From an uncultured Bacteroidia bacterium (GTDB lineage: Bacteria; Bacteroidota; Bacteroidia; Bacteroidales; UBA932): a stretch of DNA of 49,264 nucleotides. Position numbers and translations under genes: made by a program. Below the pieces are notes generated by a model. It did no database searches. It was not told the DNA's origin and saw nothing but the letters and a program-made list of their open reading frames with translations. The stretch lies in NCBI GenBank assembly GCA_902762655.1, contig CACWOZ010000012.1:1-49264 (forward strand). Direction: 5' to 3'. Positions 14,112 through 21,921 of this stretch are shown one piece after another (positions within the stretch are counted from its first letter, which is position 1; each line of letters begins with the position of its first letter).

Positions 14112-15554
14112 TTATTCGAAATCGCTGTTCATGGCTGACGCCACAGGCCCCTCCTGGGCATAGAGGACGTCATCCAGTTCGAGGAACTTCACACGCTCGC
14201 TCTTGAAGACCATGTCGATATCGCGGGTTTCGCCGTTACGGTGCTTCGCGATGATGATCTGGGTCTTCTCCTTGTCTTCGGGGTTTTCGGAAAGGCCCAC
14301 AAAGTCCGGACGGTGGATGAAGATGACCATGTCGGCATCCTGCTCGATGGAGCCGGACTCGCGGAGGTCGCTCAACTGGGGCTTGCCTGCGCCGCCCGTG
14401 CGCTGCACGGCCTGGCGGGACAACTGCGAAAGGGCTATGATGGGAACGTCCAGTTCCTTTGCTGTGGCCTTGAGCGTGCGGGAGATGGCAGCCACCTCCT
14501 GCTCACGCATGCCGCGGAGTTCGGCAGGGCCCTGCATCAACTGCAGATAGTCCACCACGATCAGCCGGACTCCCTTGTTCTTCACCAGATTCTTGGCCTT
14601 GGTGCGGAATTCCATGAGAGGCAGACCGGGGGTATCATCGATATACAGGGGGGCCTTCGCAAGGTCTTTGATCTTGTATTCCAGCTGCTCCCACTCGTAA
14701 TTCTCGAGTTTGATTGCACCCTTGATCTTGTCACCGCTGAGGCCGGTCTCGCTCACCGCAAGACGCTTGGCCAACTGCTTCGCGGACATTTCCAGGGAGA
14801 AGAAGGCGACGGGCATGTGGTGGTCCACTGCCGCATTGCGGGCGATATTCAGGCTGAAGGCGGTCTTACCCACGGAGGGACGGGCGGCGAGGATGATGAG
14901 GTCGCTCGGCTGCCAGCCCTGCGTGATGGTATCCAGCGTAGGGAAGCCCGAAGGCACTCCGCTGAGGCCGGTCTCGTCCTGACGCTCCTGAATGTCGGAG
15001 ATGACATCGTTCAGCACGGAGCCTATCTCCTGCACATCCTTGCGGACGTTGTTCTGCACGGCATCGTACACCTTCGACTGGGCCATATCGATGAGATCGT
15101 CCACATCGGTGGAGTCGTCGAAGGCTTCCTTGAGAATGGCATACGAAGCGGAGATGAGGTCCCTCTGGATGGTCTTCTGCTTCAGGATCTTGATGTAATA
15201 TTCCACGTGCGCCGCAGAACCCACCCTTTCGGAGTAGTTCGCAAGCACGACGGATCCGCCCACGGCCTCCAGGTTGCCCAGGGCCTTGAGTTTTTCACTC
15301 ACCGTGATGATATCGAGGGATGTATGCTCGTTCACGAGCTTGCTCATCGCCTCGAAAATCATCTGGTTCTTCTTATCGTAGAAGCAATCCTTGGTGAGTT
15401 CCGCCATCGACGCGTCGACGATGGCAGGTTCGAGCAGCATCGCGCCGAGCACGGCCTCCTCCGCCTCCAGGGCCTGAGGGGGTTTGTTCCCTATCTCGAG
15501 CCCGAGGGTTTCGATACCGGCCTGTGCCTTGCGGCGTGTTTTCTGCTCTGCCAT
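14112..15554 (-). CDS. dnaB: Replicative DNA helicase DnaB
   Basis: 480-residue hexameric helicase that unwinds DNA ahead of the replisome. The N-terminal domain starts near residue 28 (PPQALEAEEAVLGAMLLEPA). The RecA-like domain has the Walker A AARPSVGKTAFSLN near 213, Walker B IVVDYLQLM near 324, and SQLSRQAVQ and SGSIEQDADMVIF further on. The Walker A Ser-Val replaces the common Ser-Met. No intein is present. It lies 6 bp after the zinc-ribbon gene and 5 bp before rseC, in a long gapless gene chain. Confidence 0.97.
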   Translation of the reverse strand: MAEQKTRRKAQAGIETLGLEIGNKPPQALEAEEAVLGAMLLEPAIVDASMAELTKDCFYDKKNQMIFEAMSKLVNEHTSLDIITVSEKLKALGNLEAVGGSVVLANYSERVGSAAHVEYYIKILKQKTIQRDLISASYAILKEAFDDSTDVDDLIDMAQSKVYDAVQNNVRKDVQEIGSVLNDVISDIQERQDETGLSGVPSGFPTLDTITQGWQPSDLIILAARPSVGKTAFSLNIARNAAVDHHMPVAFFSLEMSAKQLAKRLAVSETGLSGDKIKGAIKLENYEWEQLEYKIKDLAKAPLYIDDTPGLPLMEFRTKAKNLVKNKGVRLIVVDYLQLMQGPAELRGMREQEVAAISRTLKATAKELDVPIIALSQLSRQAVQRTGGAGKPQLSDLRESGSIEQDADMVIFIHRPDFVGLSENPEDKEKTQIIIAKHRNGETRDIDMVFKSERVKFLELDDVLYAQEGPVASAMNSDFE

Positions 15555-15560
15555 CAGGAA

Positions 15561-16373
15561 TTAGATTTCGGGGTTCACGATAATGCGCCCGCAGTGCTCG
15601 CAAATCACGAGTTTGGTGCCGGATGCGATATCCACAAGCCTCTGGGGAGTGATGGTGTTGAAGCATCCTCCGCAAGCCTCGCCGTTATATACGGGAACGA
15701 CTGCAAGGTGATTGTGGGTGCTGGCCTTGATGCGCTCGTATGCACTGATGGTGCGGGCGTCGAGTTTGGCAGCAAGCGCGTCGCGCTTTTCGGTATAGGT
15801 TTTTTCTTCGTCTGCGGTAGAGCCAACGATTGCAGAGAGTTCCTCGTTCTTGGCTGCGAGATCTTCCTCGCGCACGGAGATGCGCTCCTGGAGCTCCTCG
15901 ATCTGCTTATTGTCTTCTACGATGCGGTCCTTTGCTTCGCCGATGAACTTGTCGGCAATGCGCAGCAGCAGGTTCTCATTCTCCAACTCCTTGCTGATGG
16001 AGTCGAACTCGCGGCTGTTGGCGATATTCTCGAGCTGGGCCTTGTACTTCTCGATATCTGCCTCATGCTCGGCAATCTTGCCTTTGTTTACCTCGATGGC
16101 GGCCTCTTCTTCCTTGATGGACTGGTTCAGTCGCTCGATCTTGGTTTTGAAACCTTCGATTTCGCCTTCGAGAGCAGCGACCTCGGCAGGAAGTTCTCCC
16201 CTCAACTGCACCAGCTTGCCGATTTCATTGTCGGCTGCCTGGAGTTGATAGAGGACTTTCAGTTTCTCGGTCACGCTGAGATCGGAGTCTGCGAACGTCT
16301 TCTGCAGGCTCACGAAAGTCTCACGCGAATCGTTGGGGGTTTCGACTTTCTTGATAGTTTTCTTGGTTGCCAT
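15561..16373 (-). CDS. Coiled-coil protein with C4 zinc ribbon
   Basis: 270 residues. A long helical hairpin (about 40-185, heptad-like E/K/L-rich) is followed by a C-terminal zinc ribbon with two Cys pairs: CGGCFNTI near 231 and CEHCGRII near 257. This matches the C4-type zinc-ribbon/coiled-coil family found beside nif3 in many bacteria, thought to bind nucleic acid, with unproved function. The conserved pairing with the Nif3 gene 7 bp upstream supports the call. Confidence 0.88.
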   Translation of the reverse strand: MATKKTIKKVETPNDSRETFVSLQKTFADSDLSVTEKLKVLYQLQAADNEIGKLVQLRGELPAEVAALEGEIEGFKTKIERLNQSIKEEEAAIEVNKGKIAEHEADIEKYKAQLENIANSREFDSISKELENENLLLRIADKFIGEAKDRIVEDNKQIEELQERISVREEDLAAKNEELSAIVGSTADEEKTYTEKRDALAAKLDARTISAYERIKASTHNHLAVVPVYNGEACGGCFNTITPQRLVDIASGTKLVICEHCGRIIVNPEI

Positions 16374-16380
16374 ATTGTAA

Positions 16381-17160
16381 TTACAAATAATTTACCGGAT
16401 TTGCCCCGCCGATACACTCGGACATAAGGGATACAAAGGTAGGAAATTTTTTCCGTATAACGGAAAGCAGCACCTTTGTTATTTCAACTTCTGTTTCAAA
16501 ATGCCCTGCATCCACCACCATGAAGCCTTTCGGCTGGAAGAAATAATGGTAGGAAATGTCGCCGCAGACATACATCTGAGCGCCTGCCTGACGGGCCGCG
16601 GGAATCAGCGAGGTGCCGGAGCCTCCGCATACGGCAATCCTGCCCACAGGCTCCTCGACAAGGGCCGAAGTCCGCACACAGGGCGTACCGAGGGCCTTTT
16701 TCACCAGTCCAACGGCTTCAAGGGCAGGCAGCATCACGGGGAGATCTCCAACCGCCCCGAAACCGACACCTCCGTCTTCCGGTGCGAGCACCCTGACGTT
16801 CTGCAGGCCGAGTTTCCCTGCCAGCGCCCAGCTGACTCCGCCGGGAGTCTTGTCCACGCTGGTATGGCAGCCATACACCGCCACGCCGTTCTTTATGGCG
16901 GCAATCACAGCGGCCGCGCCAGGATCCTCGGGGTAGATATTACGCAAGGGGTGATAAATAAGGGGATGATGAGTAAGAATCATGTCGCATCCCCGGCTCA
17001 CGGCCTCCATGACCAGCGCCTCTGTGCAGTCGAAACCTATCAGCACCCCGTGCACTTCCTGCTCGGGAGAGCCAACCTGAAGGCCCGTATTGTCGTATTC
17101 CGCCTGTATTCCGGCGGGTGCGAATTCCTCGATCGCAGCGATTATATCCTTTACTTTCAT
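16381..17160 (-). CDS. Nif3-like dinuclear metal-centre protein
   Basis: 259 residues of the Nif3/YbgI family, hexameric toroids with two metal ions per subunit. The N-terminus MKVKDIIAAIEEFAP and the NTGLQVGSPEQEV, MILTHHPLIYHP (His pair near 63) and YGCHTSVD motifs supply the first ligands; DAGHFETE near 225 supplies the last. This is the short form, without the PII-like insert that lengthens many Bacteroidetes versions to about 365 residues. The biochemical role is unsettled. It overlaps the MerR gene by 4 bp. Confidence 0.92.
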   Translation of the reverse strand: MKVKDIIAAIEEFAPAGIQAEYDNTGLQVGSPEQEVHGVLIGFDCTEALVMEAVSRGCDMILTHHPLIYHPLRNIYPEDPGAAAVIAAIKNGVAVYGCHTSVDKTPGGVSWALAGKLGLQNVRVLAPEDGGVGFGAVGDLPVMLPALEAVGLVKKALGTPCVRTSALVEEPVGRIAVCGGSGTSLIPAARQAGAQMYVCGDISYHYFFQPKGFMVVDAGHFETEVEITKVLLSVIRKKFPTFVSLMSECIGGANPVNYL

Positions 17161-17474
17161 AGGCTCTTGCGTATTTCTGCGAGTTGCTTGCGTATGCTCT
17201 TCAGGGACTCCAGGGCACGGACGCGCCCCTCGACGGACGCCCGGTCGGCGCCGAGCTGCTTCGCGGCTCCGTCCAGGGTCAGGCCTTTCTCCTTTACAAG
17301 GAAGTGGATCTGCTTGAAGGTCTCGACATCTTCAGGCATGAAGCGGCGGTCGCCCTTTGCCGTACGGGAGGTCTTGAGGAACTTCTCGAAGTACCCCGAC
17401 CAGTAGCGGACGAGGGAGACATTCTCTCCGAGAATCTCCGCCGTCTCTCCGATGGTATAGAAAAGTTTGCTCAT
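17157..17474 (-). CDS. MerR-family transcriptional regulator
   Basis: 105 residues with a MerR-type winged helix at the N-terminus (YTIGETAEILGENVSLVRYW). The second motif, RFMPEDVETFKQIHFLVKEK, and a helical C-terminus follow. No effector domain or metal-binding cysteines are visible, so it belongs to the short MerR regulators of unknown signal often found next to M23 peptidases and alaS in this phylum. The gene is flanked by a 3-bp gap (M23 upstream) and a 4-bp overlap (Nif3 downstream). Confidence 0.9.
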   Translation of the reverse strand: MSKLFYTIGETAEILGENVSLVRYWSGYFEKFLKTSRTAKGDRRFMPEDVETFKQIHFLVKEKGLTLDGAAKQLGADRASVEGRVRALESLKSIRKQLAEIRKSL

Positions 17475-17477
17475 ATA

Positions 17478-18431
17478 TCAGTCCATTGATTGTCTGGTGT
17501 TTATACTCATATAGAGGAAATTGGGGTATGCCTCCGGCGCGATCGATCCGAAAAGATAATTAACCGGGTCGCGGAAGGCCCCGTCCAGCAGCACCTCGTA
17601 GTGAAGGTGCGGTGCATACGCGTTGCCGGACATGCCGACCGTGGCGATTTTCGCCCCACGCCTCACTCTCTGCCCCTTCGAGACGTTGATTTCCCCAAGA
17701 TGCAGATAGCGGGTGGAATATCCTCCCGAATGCCTGATTACCAAGGTGTTGCCATCTCCCTTGGACGTCCGCACCACCTCCTCCACGGTGCCTTCGGCGG
17801 GAGCATAGACGGGAGAGCCCTGAGGCACGATGATATCCAACCCGTGGTGAGACACTTCCGTCTTGTAGAAAGGATTCAGCCGGTCGCCGATGGACGCTCC
17901 TATCTGCGGATAGGACACATCCTTGACGGGCATGCTCATCGGAGGCATAACGAAACCCTCCCCGGCCAGTGTCCGGTAGATTTTCTCGAACTGTGCATCC
18001 ACCTCTGCCGCGGTCTTCATCAGGGCGTCCGCCTTGCGGGAAGTGTAGGAGACTATCTTGCCGTCCGGGATGGTATCAGCCCCGAAAAGGAAGTCCAGGG
18101 ATCCCACCGGATCCACGGCCGGAGCCTGGGTGTGGAAGACCTCCTCATATATCTTCCCGTCCTTCCACGATAGGATTTCGAGCGATTTGGAGAGCAGTTC
18201 CTGCTGCTCCGGCACAGAGGCGAACATCTTCTCGTAAGCTTTGTTCTCGCGACGCAGGCGCTTCTCGGTATCGGTGCTGATTACCAGCGAAAGCACAAGG
18301 TAGAGCACTATGAAGAGCGACAGCGACACCAGCAGCACCCTCAGCACGGACCACACCGTGGTCCACACCGACTTTGTAACCTTGCGCACCGTCATGGCGG
18401 CCGCGTCGAATATGTAGGTCTTCCTGCTCAT
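17478..18431 (-). CDS. M23-family peptidase (LytM domain), membrane-anchored, second copy
   Basis: 317 residues: a membrane helix near 30-52, a coiled region (residues 55-160), then a C-terminal LytM/M23 domain. Zinc and catalytic residues are seen in HHGLDIIVP near 197 (H-x3-D) and the PHLHYEV motif near 280. The RYLHLGEI strand is also conserved. Such proteins cut or recruit peptidoglycan crosslink hydrolases in cell-wall growth and division. It overlaps the other M23 gene by 4 bp, so the two paralogues are likely partners or redundant. Confidence 0.93.
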   Translation of the reverse strand: MSRKTYIFDAAAMTVRKVTKSVWTTVWSVLRVLLVSLSLFIVLYLVLSLVISTDTEKRLRRENKAYEKMFASVPEQQELLSKSLEILSWKDGKIYEEVFHTQAPAVDPVGSLDFLFGADTIPDGKIVSYTSRKADALMKTAAEVDAQFEKIYRTLAGEGFVMPPMSMPVKDVSYPQIGASIGDRLNPFYKTEVSHHGLDIIVPQGSPVYAPAEGTVEEVVRTSKGDGNTLVIRHSGGYSTRYLHLGEINVSKGQRVRRGAKIATVGMSGNAYAPHLHYEVLLDGAFRDPVNYLFGSIAPEAYPNFLYMSINTRQSMD

Positions 18432-19393
18432 CGTCCGTGTCCTTTAAGCAATTCCAGGGTAGATTTGGTCTTGGGGCCCGACTCCTCCCTGCGGCGGGTA
18501 ATCATGGCGATGTATTCCTCCACCGTCATGTCCAGGTTCATGTAACTGTAGGGATTGATGGCGTTGCCTTTGTAAATCACCTCATAGTGCAGGTGCGGGC
18601 CTGTCGCCTTTCCCGTCTTGCCCACGGCGCCGATTTTATCACCGCGCAGGACCTTCATCCCCTTCGCCACGTCGATGCGGCTCAGGTGGGCGTAGCGCGT
18701 CTTGTAACCGAATCCGTGATCTATGATTATCTCATTGCCGTAGCCGGTAAAGCTGTATTCCACTTTCTCTACCACTCCGTCACCCGTGACATACACCGGA
18801 TACCCGACATCGGCGGCCAGATCCTGCCCGGCATGGAAGCGCGTGCCCCCATACACAGGGTCCGTGCGGTAACCGAAAGGGCTGGCCATATGGAAAGAGC
18901 CCTTCTTGGGGAGGATCGGGGGCACGGCGGGGATGTGGGACACCATATCTCCGGCATCCACCGCTATCCCGTACACCTCGTCGAGGGCCATGGTTTGCAC
19001 GTAGGCGCGCTTTGTGAGGGAGTTCAGGCGGGAGATGAGGGGATCCGCCTGCGGATCCAGCTTTGCCGCCTTCACTTCTTCCGGGATCACGTTCATGCCG
19101 AAAATGGAACGGTAGACATTGTCATCGCGCTCCTCGATACCATTCAGGGTTTCCTCCATTATGTCCAGCTGGCGCTCTGCGAGGGCGATCTTCGACTGCC
19201 ATCCGGCATTCTCCTTCTTAAGCCGCGCCGTCTTAGGCAGGTCCATGCCGAGTACGGATGTATATATCCAGAAATAAAGCACGCAGAGCCCTGCGGCAAC
19301 GATTATCGTGAGTGAGGTGCGTATATACCGGGTGTAACGGGGTTCTTCGCGGACCTCGTACTGCAATGTGATCGGATTGAACACATACCTCAT
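18428..19393 (-). CDS. M23-family peptidase (LytM domain), membrane-anchored, first copy
   Basis: 321 residues. A single membrane helix near 25-48 is followed by a coiled coil (55-95) and a C-terminal LytM domain. FHAGQDLAADVG near 187 gives the H-x3-D zinc ligands and GPHLHYEVIYKG near 270 the HxH pair; RYAHLSRI is the intervening strand. The predicted substrate is peptidoglycan cross-bridges in the periplasm. The start overlaps the stop of the LptG-Fmt gene (4 bp), so it is translated as part of the alaS-rnfA chain. Confidence 0.94.
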   Translation of the reverse strand: MRYVFNPITLQYEVREEPRYTRYIRTSLTIIVAAGLCVLYFWIYTSVLGMDLPKTARLKKENAGWQSKIALAERQLDIMEETLNGIEERDDNVYRSIFGMNVIPEEVKAAKLDPQADPLISRLNSLTKRAYVQTMALDEVYGIAVDAGDMVSHIPAVPPILPKKGSFHMASPFGYRTDPVYGGTRFHAGQDLAADVGYPVYVTGDGVVEKVEYSFTGYGNEIIIDHGFGYKTRYAHLSRIDVAKGMKVLRGDKIGAVGKTGKATGPHLHYEVIYKGNAINPYSYMNLDMTVEEYIAMITRRREESGPKTKSTLELLKGHGR

Positions 19394-21921
19394 ACAAACT
19401 TATAAGTTTCTATCTCACGGAAGCCACGCAGGAATGCATCGGCACTCATCCGCTTCTTGCCTGCCAGCTGCAACTCGATAATCTCGAGCCATCTGTCGCC
19501 TGTGGCGACAAATAGCTTCTTGCCATAGGTACGTACCGTCCCGACGGCAAAGCCTGTCTTGGATTCTGCTCTGACGGAGATGGAGGTGTCGATGTCCGAT
19601 TCGGACGCCATATCCGCCCTCGGATGTAGAGGGAGGGACCCACCGGAGGTGGGAGGGGCCGTCAGGCCGGCTTGAGAATCGGACATCGACACCTCCGGCC
19701 CTGCGGAAGCGACCGCAAAGATCTTTACATCAGTGGATTTGCCGTCCCGCACCAGCGTAGTCCAGGCGGAAGGATAAGGATTCAGACCGCGGACAAGATT
19801 GCGGATATCCTCCGCAGGACGGCTCCAGTCGATACGCGTATTCTCCTTCGTAAGTTTCGGCGCAGCCTTCAAAACCTCGGAACCCTGGATGAACGAGCGC
19901 TGCACACGGGTCTCGACATTATGCTGGAAAATACCCTCCGTAGTCTCCACCACCAACTTCGCACCGACCTCCATCAAGCGGTCATGCACATCCCCCGCAG
20001 TATCGTCGGGCCCGATGCGCACCTCGTGGCGCAGAATTATTCCTCCTGTATCTATATCCTTGTCTATCATGAAAGTAGTCACGCCGGTGATACGCTCGCC
20101 GTTGATTACCGCCCAGTTGATAGGAGCGGCCCCGCGGTACTGAGGCAGCAGTGCGGCGTGAAGATTGAAAGTGCCAAGCTTGGGCATGCCCCAGACTTCC
20201 TCAGGAAGCATGCGGAAAGCCACCACCACGAACAAATCCGCCTTCCATGCGGCGAGCTGCTTCAGGAATTCCGGATCCTTGAGTTTAAGCGGCTGCAACA
20301 CCGGAAGCCCATGCTCCACCGCATATTGCTTGACCGCAGATTGATGCACCTCGAGCCCGCGCCCGCTGGGCTTGTCCGCCACTGTAACCACTCCTACCAC
20401 CTTATATCCCGCTTTCACCAGTGCATCGAGCGAAGCCACGGCGAACTCGGGCGTACCCATGAATACTATCCTTGCGGGGCGGAAGAAACGCACCACCCTG
20501 CTCTTGAATTTGCGCCAGTAGTTCATAAGCGAATCGTTGCTGAAAAGAGTTGCGTCCTTTATGGCGCGCGAAGTGAGATAGGCGCCTATCGGCCCCAGGA
20601 CAAGGGCGGAGATGAACGCCCCCAGCGGGGCTCCTACGGCACCATCCCTCGCGAGTTTCGTGCCCGTGATGTCCACCACCCAGTAGAGCACGAAGAATAG
20701 CACCGAGATGATCGCGCTCACACCCAGCGCGCCCTTACGTACGAAGGCCCCGAGCGGAGCACCTATGAAGAAAAGCAGCAGACATGCGAGAGCCTGCGCG
20801 AACTTCTTGAGGAGTTCGATATCGGTACGGCGCAGATAGAAGTAGTATTCATACACTTCGCTGCCGTAGGCCAGCAGGCTCGTCTGCAACCTGTCGGCAT
20901 TGTCCGCAGCCTTTTCATAGGCCTTGCGCTTGCGGGATGCGTTGTCCCAGGTGAGATAATTTTCGTTTTCGAAGTATGACTGGTATTTCTCGCGGCTGCT
21001 GCGCTTGGCGGTATCCAACTGCTCAATCAGACGGAAAGAGCCGTACTGCGATAGTTGGGCATAACGGTTCTCCCGGGCCTCCCGGGCCTTCACCTCGAGG
21101 GAATCCTTCTGCTCTTTCAACTGGCTGAGGCGCATGGCCTTGACCTGGTCGCCGTAGCGGCTGCTGTCGGACTTATGGAAACTGTAGTTCTTGAGAGGTA
21201 TGATGAGTTCCTGCCTATCGAAATCGATGTGCTGGAGTTCGCGCGTGGTGTCCCTCAACTTGCGGGTGTTGTTCTCCTGATAGTTGGTGCCATGATAGAG
21301 GGTGAAGGTGAGATAATCCTTGTTCTTGCTCATCTTCATCATGGCGGAATCGGCAAGCGAAAGGGAGGTGTTGCCCTTGCCTGCGGTGTGGTCGTAGACC
21401 ATCACCCCGTGCATCATGCCGTTGTCATCCTGGGTTTCGGTGCGCAGCACGTAACCATCGATGCCGTCGTAGAAGGTGCCCGCCGGAATCTTGATCTCGT
21501 TCTTCGTACGGCCGATGTCATCGCGCAAGGTATAGATCTCGTTCCAGGCGATAGGCACCAGGTTGTTGCCGACATAGAAGGCTCCGATGCTGATGAACAC
21601 AGATGCTATCATCAGCGGCAGCATCACCCTCGCGAGCGAAACGCCGGAACTCTTGATGGCCATCAACTCGTTATGGTCGCCCATCTGCCCGAGCACCATC
21701 ATCGATGCCAGCAGTGTGGCGAGAGGAAGGGCGAGAGGGAGGATGGTGCATCCCCCCAGAAGCATGAATTCGAATACGACCTTCAGCCCCAGGCCCTTGC
21801 CTACGAGTTCGTCGATATACACCCAGAGGAACTGCATCATCAGGATGAATATGACGATTACCAGGATCGCTATGAACGGTCCTATGAAAGCCTTGAGTAT
21901 GAACTGGTCGAGTTTCTTCAA
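19390..21921 (-). CDS. Fusion of LptG-type permease and methionyl-tRNA formyltransferase
   Basis: One open frame of 843 codons. Residues 1-470 are a YjgP/YjgQ (LptF/LptG) permease of lipopolysaccharide export: N-terminal helices (10-32, 55-80, 100-120), a periplasmic beta-jellyroll with a coiled insert (about 130-365), and C-terminal helices (378-450). From residue 484, [19 protein letters not shown] starts a complete methionyl-tRNA formyltransferase with [16 protein letters not shown] near 585 (the usual Ser after His is Ala), DKDIDTGGI near 620 and [12 protein letters not shown] near 709. No stop separates the parts. GTG codons at residues 476 and 477 could allow internal initiation of Fmt. 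Residues about 743-785 contain an inserted palindromic element. The gene overlaps alaS and M23 by 4 bp each. Confidence 0.88.
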   Translation of the reverse strand: MKKLDQFILKAFIGPFIAILVIVIFILMMQFLWVYIDELVGKGLGLKVVFEFMLLGGCTILPLALPLATLLASMMVLGQMGDHNELMAIKSSGVSLARVMLPLMIASVFISIGAFYVGNNLVPIAWNEIYTLRDDIGRTKNEIKIPAGTFYDGIDGYVLRTETQDDNGMMHGVMVYDHTAGKGNTSLSLADSAMMKMSKNKDYLTFTLYHGTNYQENNTRKLRDTTRELQHIDFDRQELIIPLKNYSFHKSDSSRYGDQVKAMRLSQLKEQKDSLEVKAREARENRYAQLSQYGSFRLIEQLDTAKRSSREKYQSYFENENYLTWDNASRKRKAYEKAADNADRLQTSLLAYGSEVYEYYFYLRRTDIELLKKFAQALACLLLFFIGAPLGAFVRKGALGVSAIISVLFFVLYWVVDITGTKLARDGAVGAPLGAFISALVLGPIGAYLTSRAIKDATLFSNDSLMNYWRKFKSRVVRFFRPARIVFMGTPEFAVASLDALVKAGYKVVGVVTVADKPSGRGLEVHQSAVKQYAVEHGLPVLQPLKLKDPEFLKQLAAWKADLFVVVAFRMLPEEVWGMPKLGTFNLHAALLPQYRGAAPINWAVINGERITGVTTFMIDKDIDTGGIILRHEVRIGPDDTAGDVHDRLMEVGAKLVVETTEGIFQHNVETRVQRSFIQGSEVLKAAPKLTKENTRIDWSRPAEDIRNLVRGLNPYPSAWTTLVRDGKSTDVKIFAVASAGPEVSMSDSQAGLTAPPTSGGSLPLHPRADMASESDIDTSISVRAESKTGFAVGTVRTYGKKLFVATGDRWLEIIELQLAGKKRMSADAFLRGFREIETYKFV
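19582..19696. mobile_element. In-frame palindromic element in fmt (73-bp core, 21-bp perfect arms)
   Basis: Arms at 19582-19602 and 19676-19696 are perfect 21-bp inverted repeats (GGAGGTGTCGATGTCCGATT + C and its complement). The 73-bp interval 19603-19675, read on the minus strand, matches 38720-38792 in atpG at 63 of 73 positions without gaps. A small internal stem (CCCACC tcc GGTGGG) is preserved in both copies. The element encodes [20 protein letters not shown] inside Fmt, between the RNA-binding-domain strands, with no stop. It has no recombinase or other gene of its own. Confidence 0.85.

Noticed and set aside
14241-16427. A 728-codon open frame on the plus strand
   Set aside because: It runs antisense to dnaB and the zinc-ribbon gene, both of which have full-length, motif-confirmed products. 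Its translation has no recognisable domain; such shadows are expected in codon-biased GC-rich genes.
17478-19393. Tandem M23 peptidase genes as a recent duplication
   Set aside because: The two proteins differ over most of their length outside the catalytic motifs; paired M23 genes near alaS are common in this phylum.
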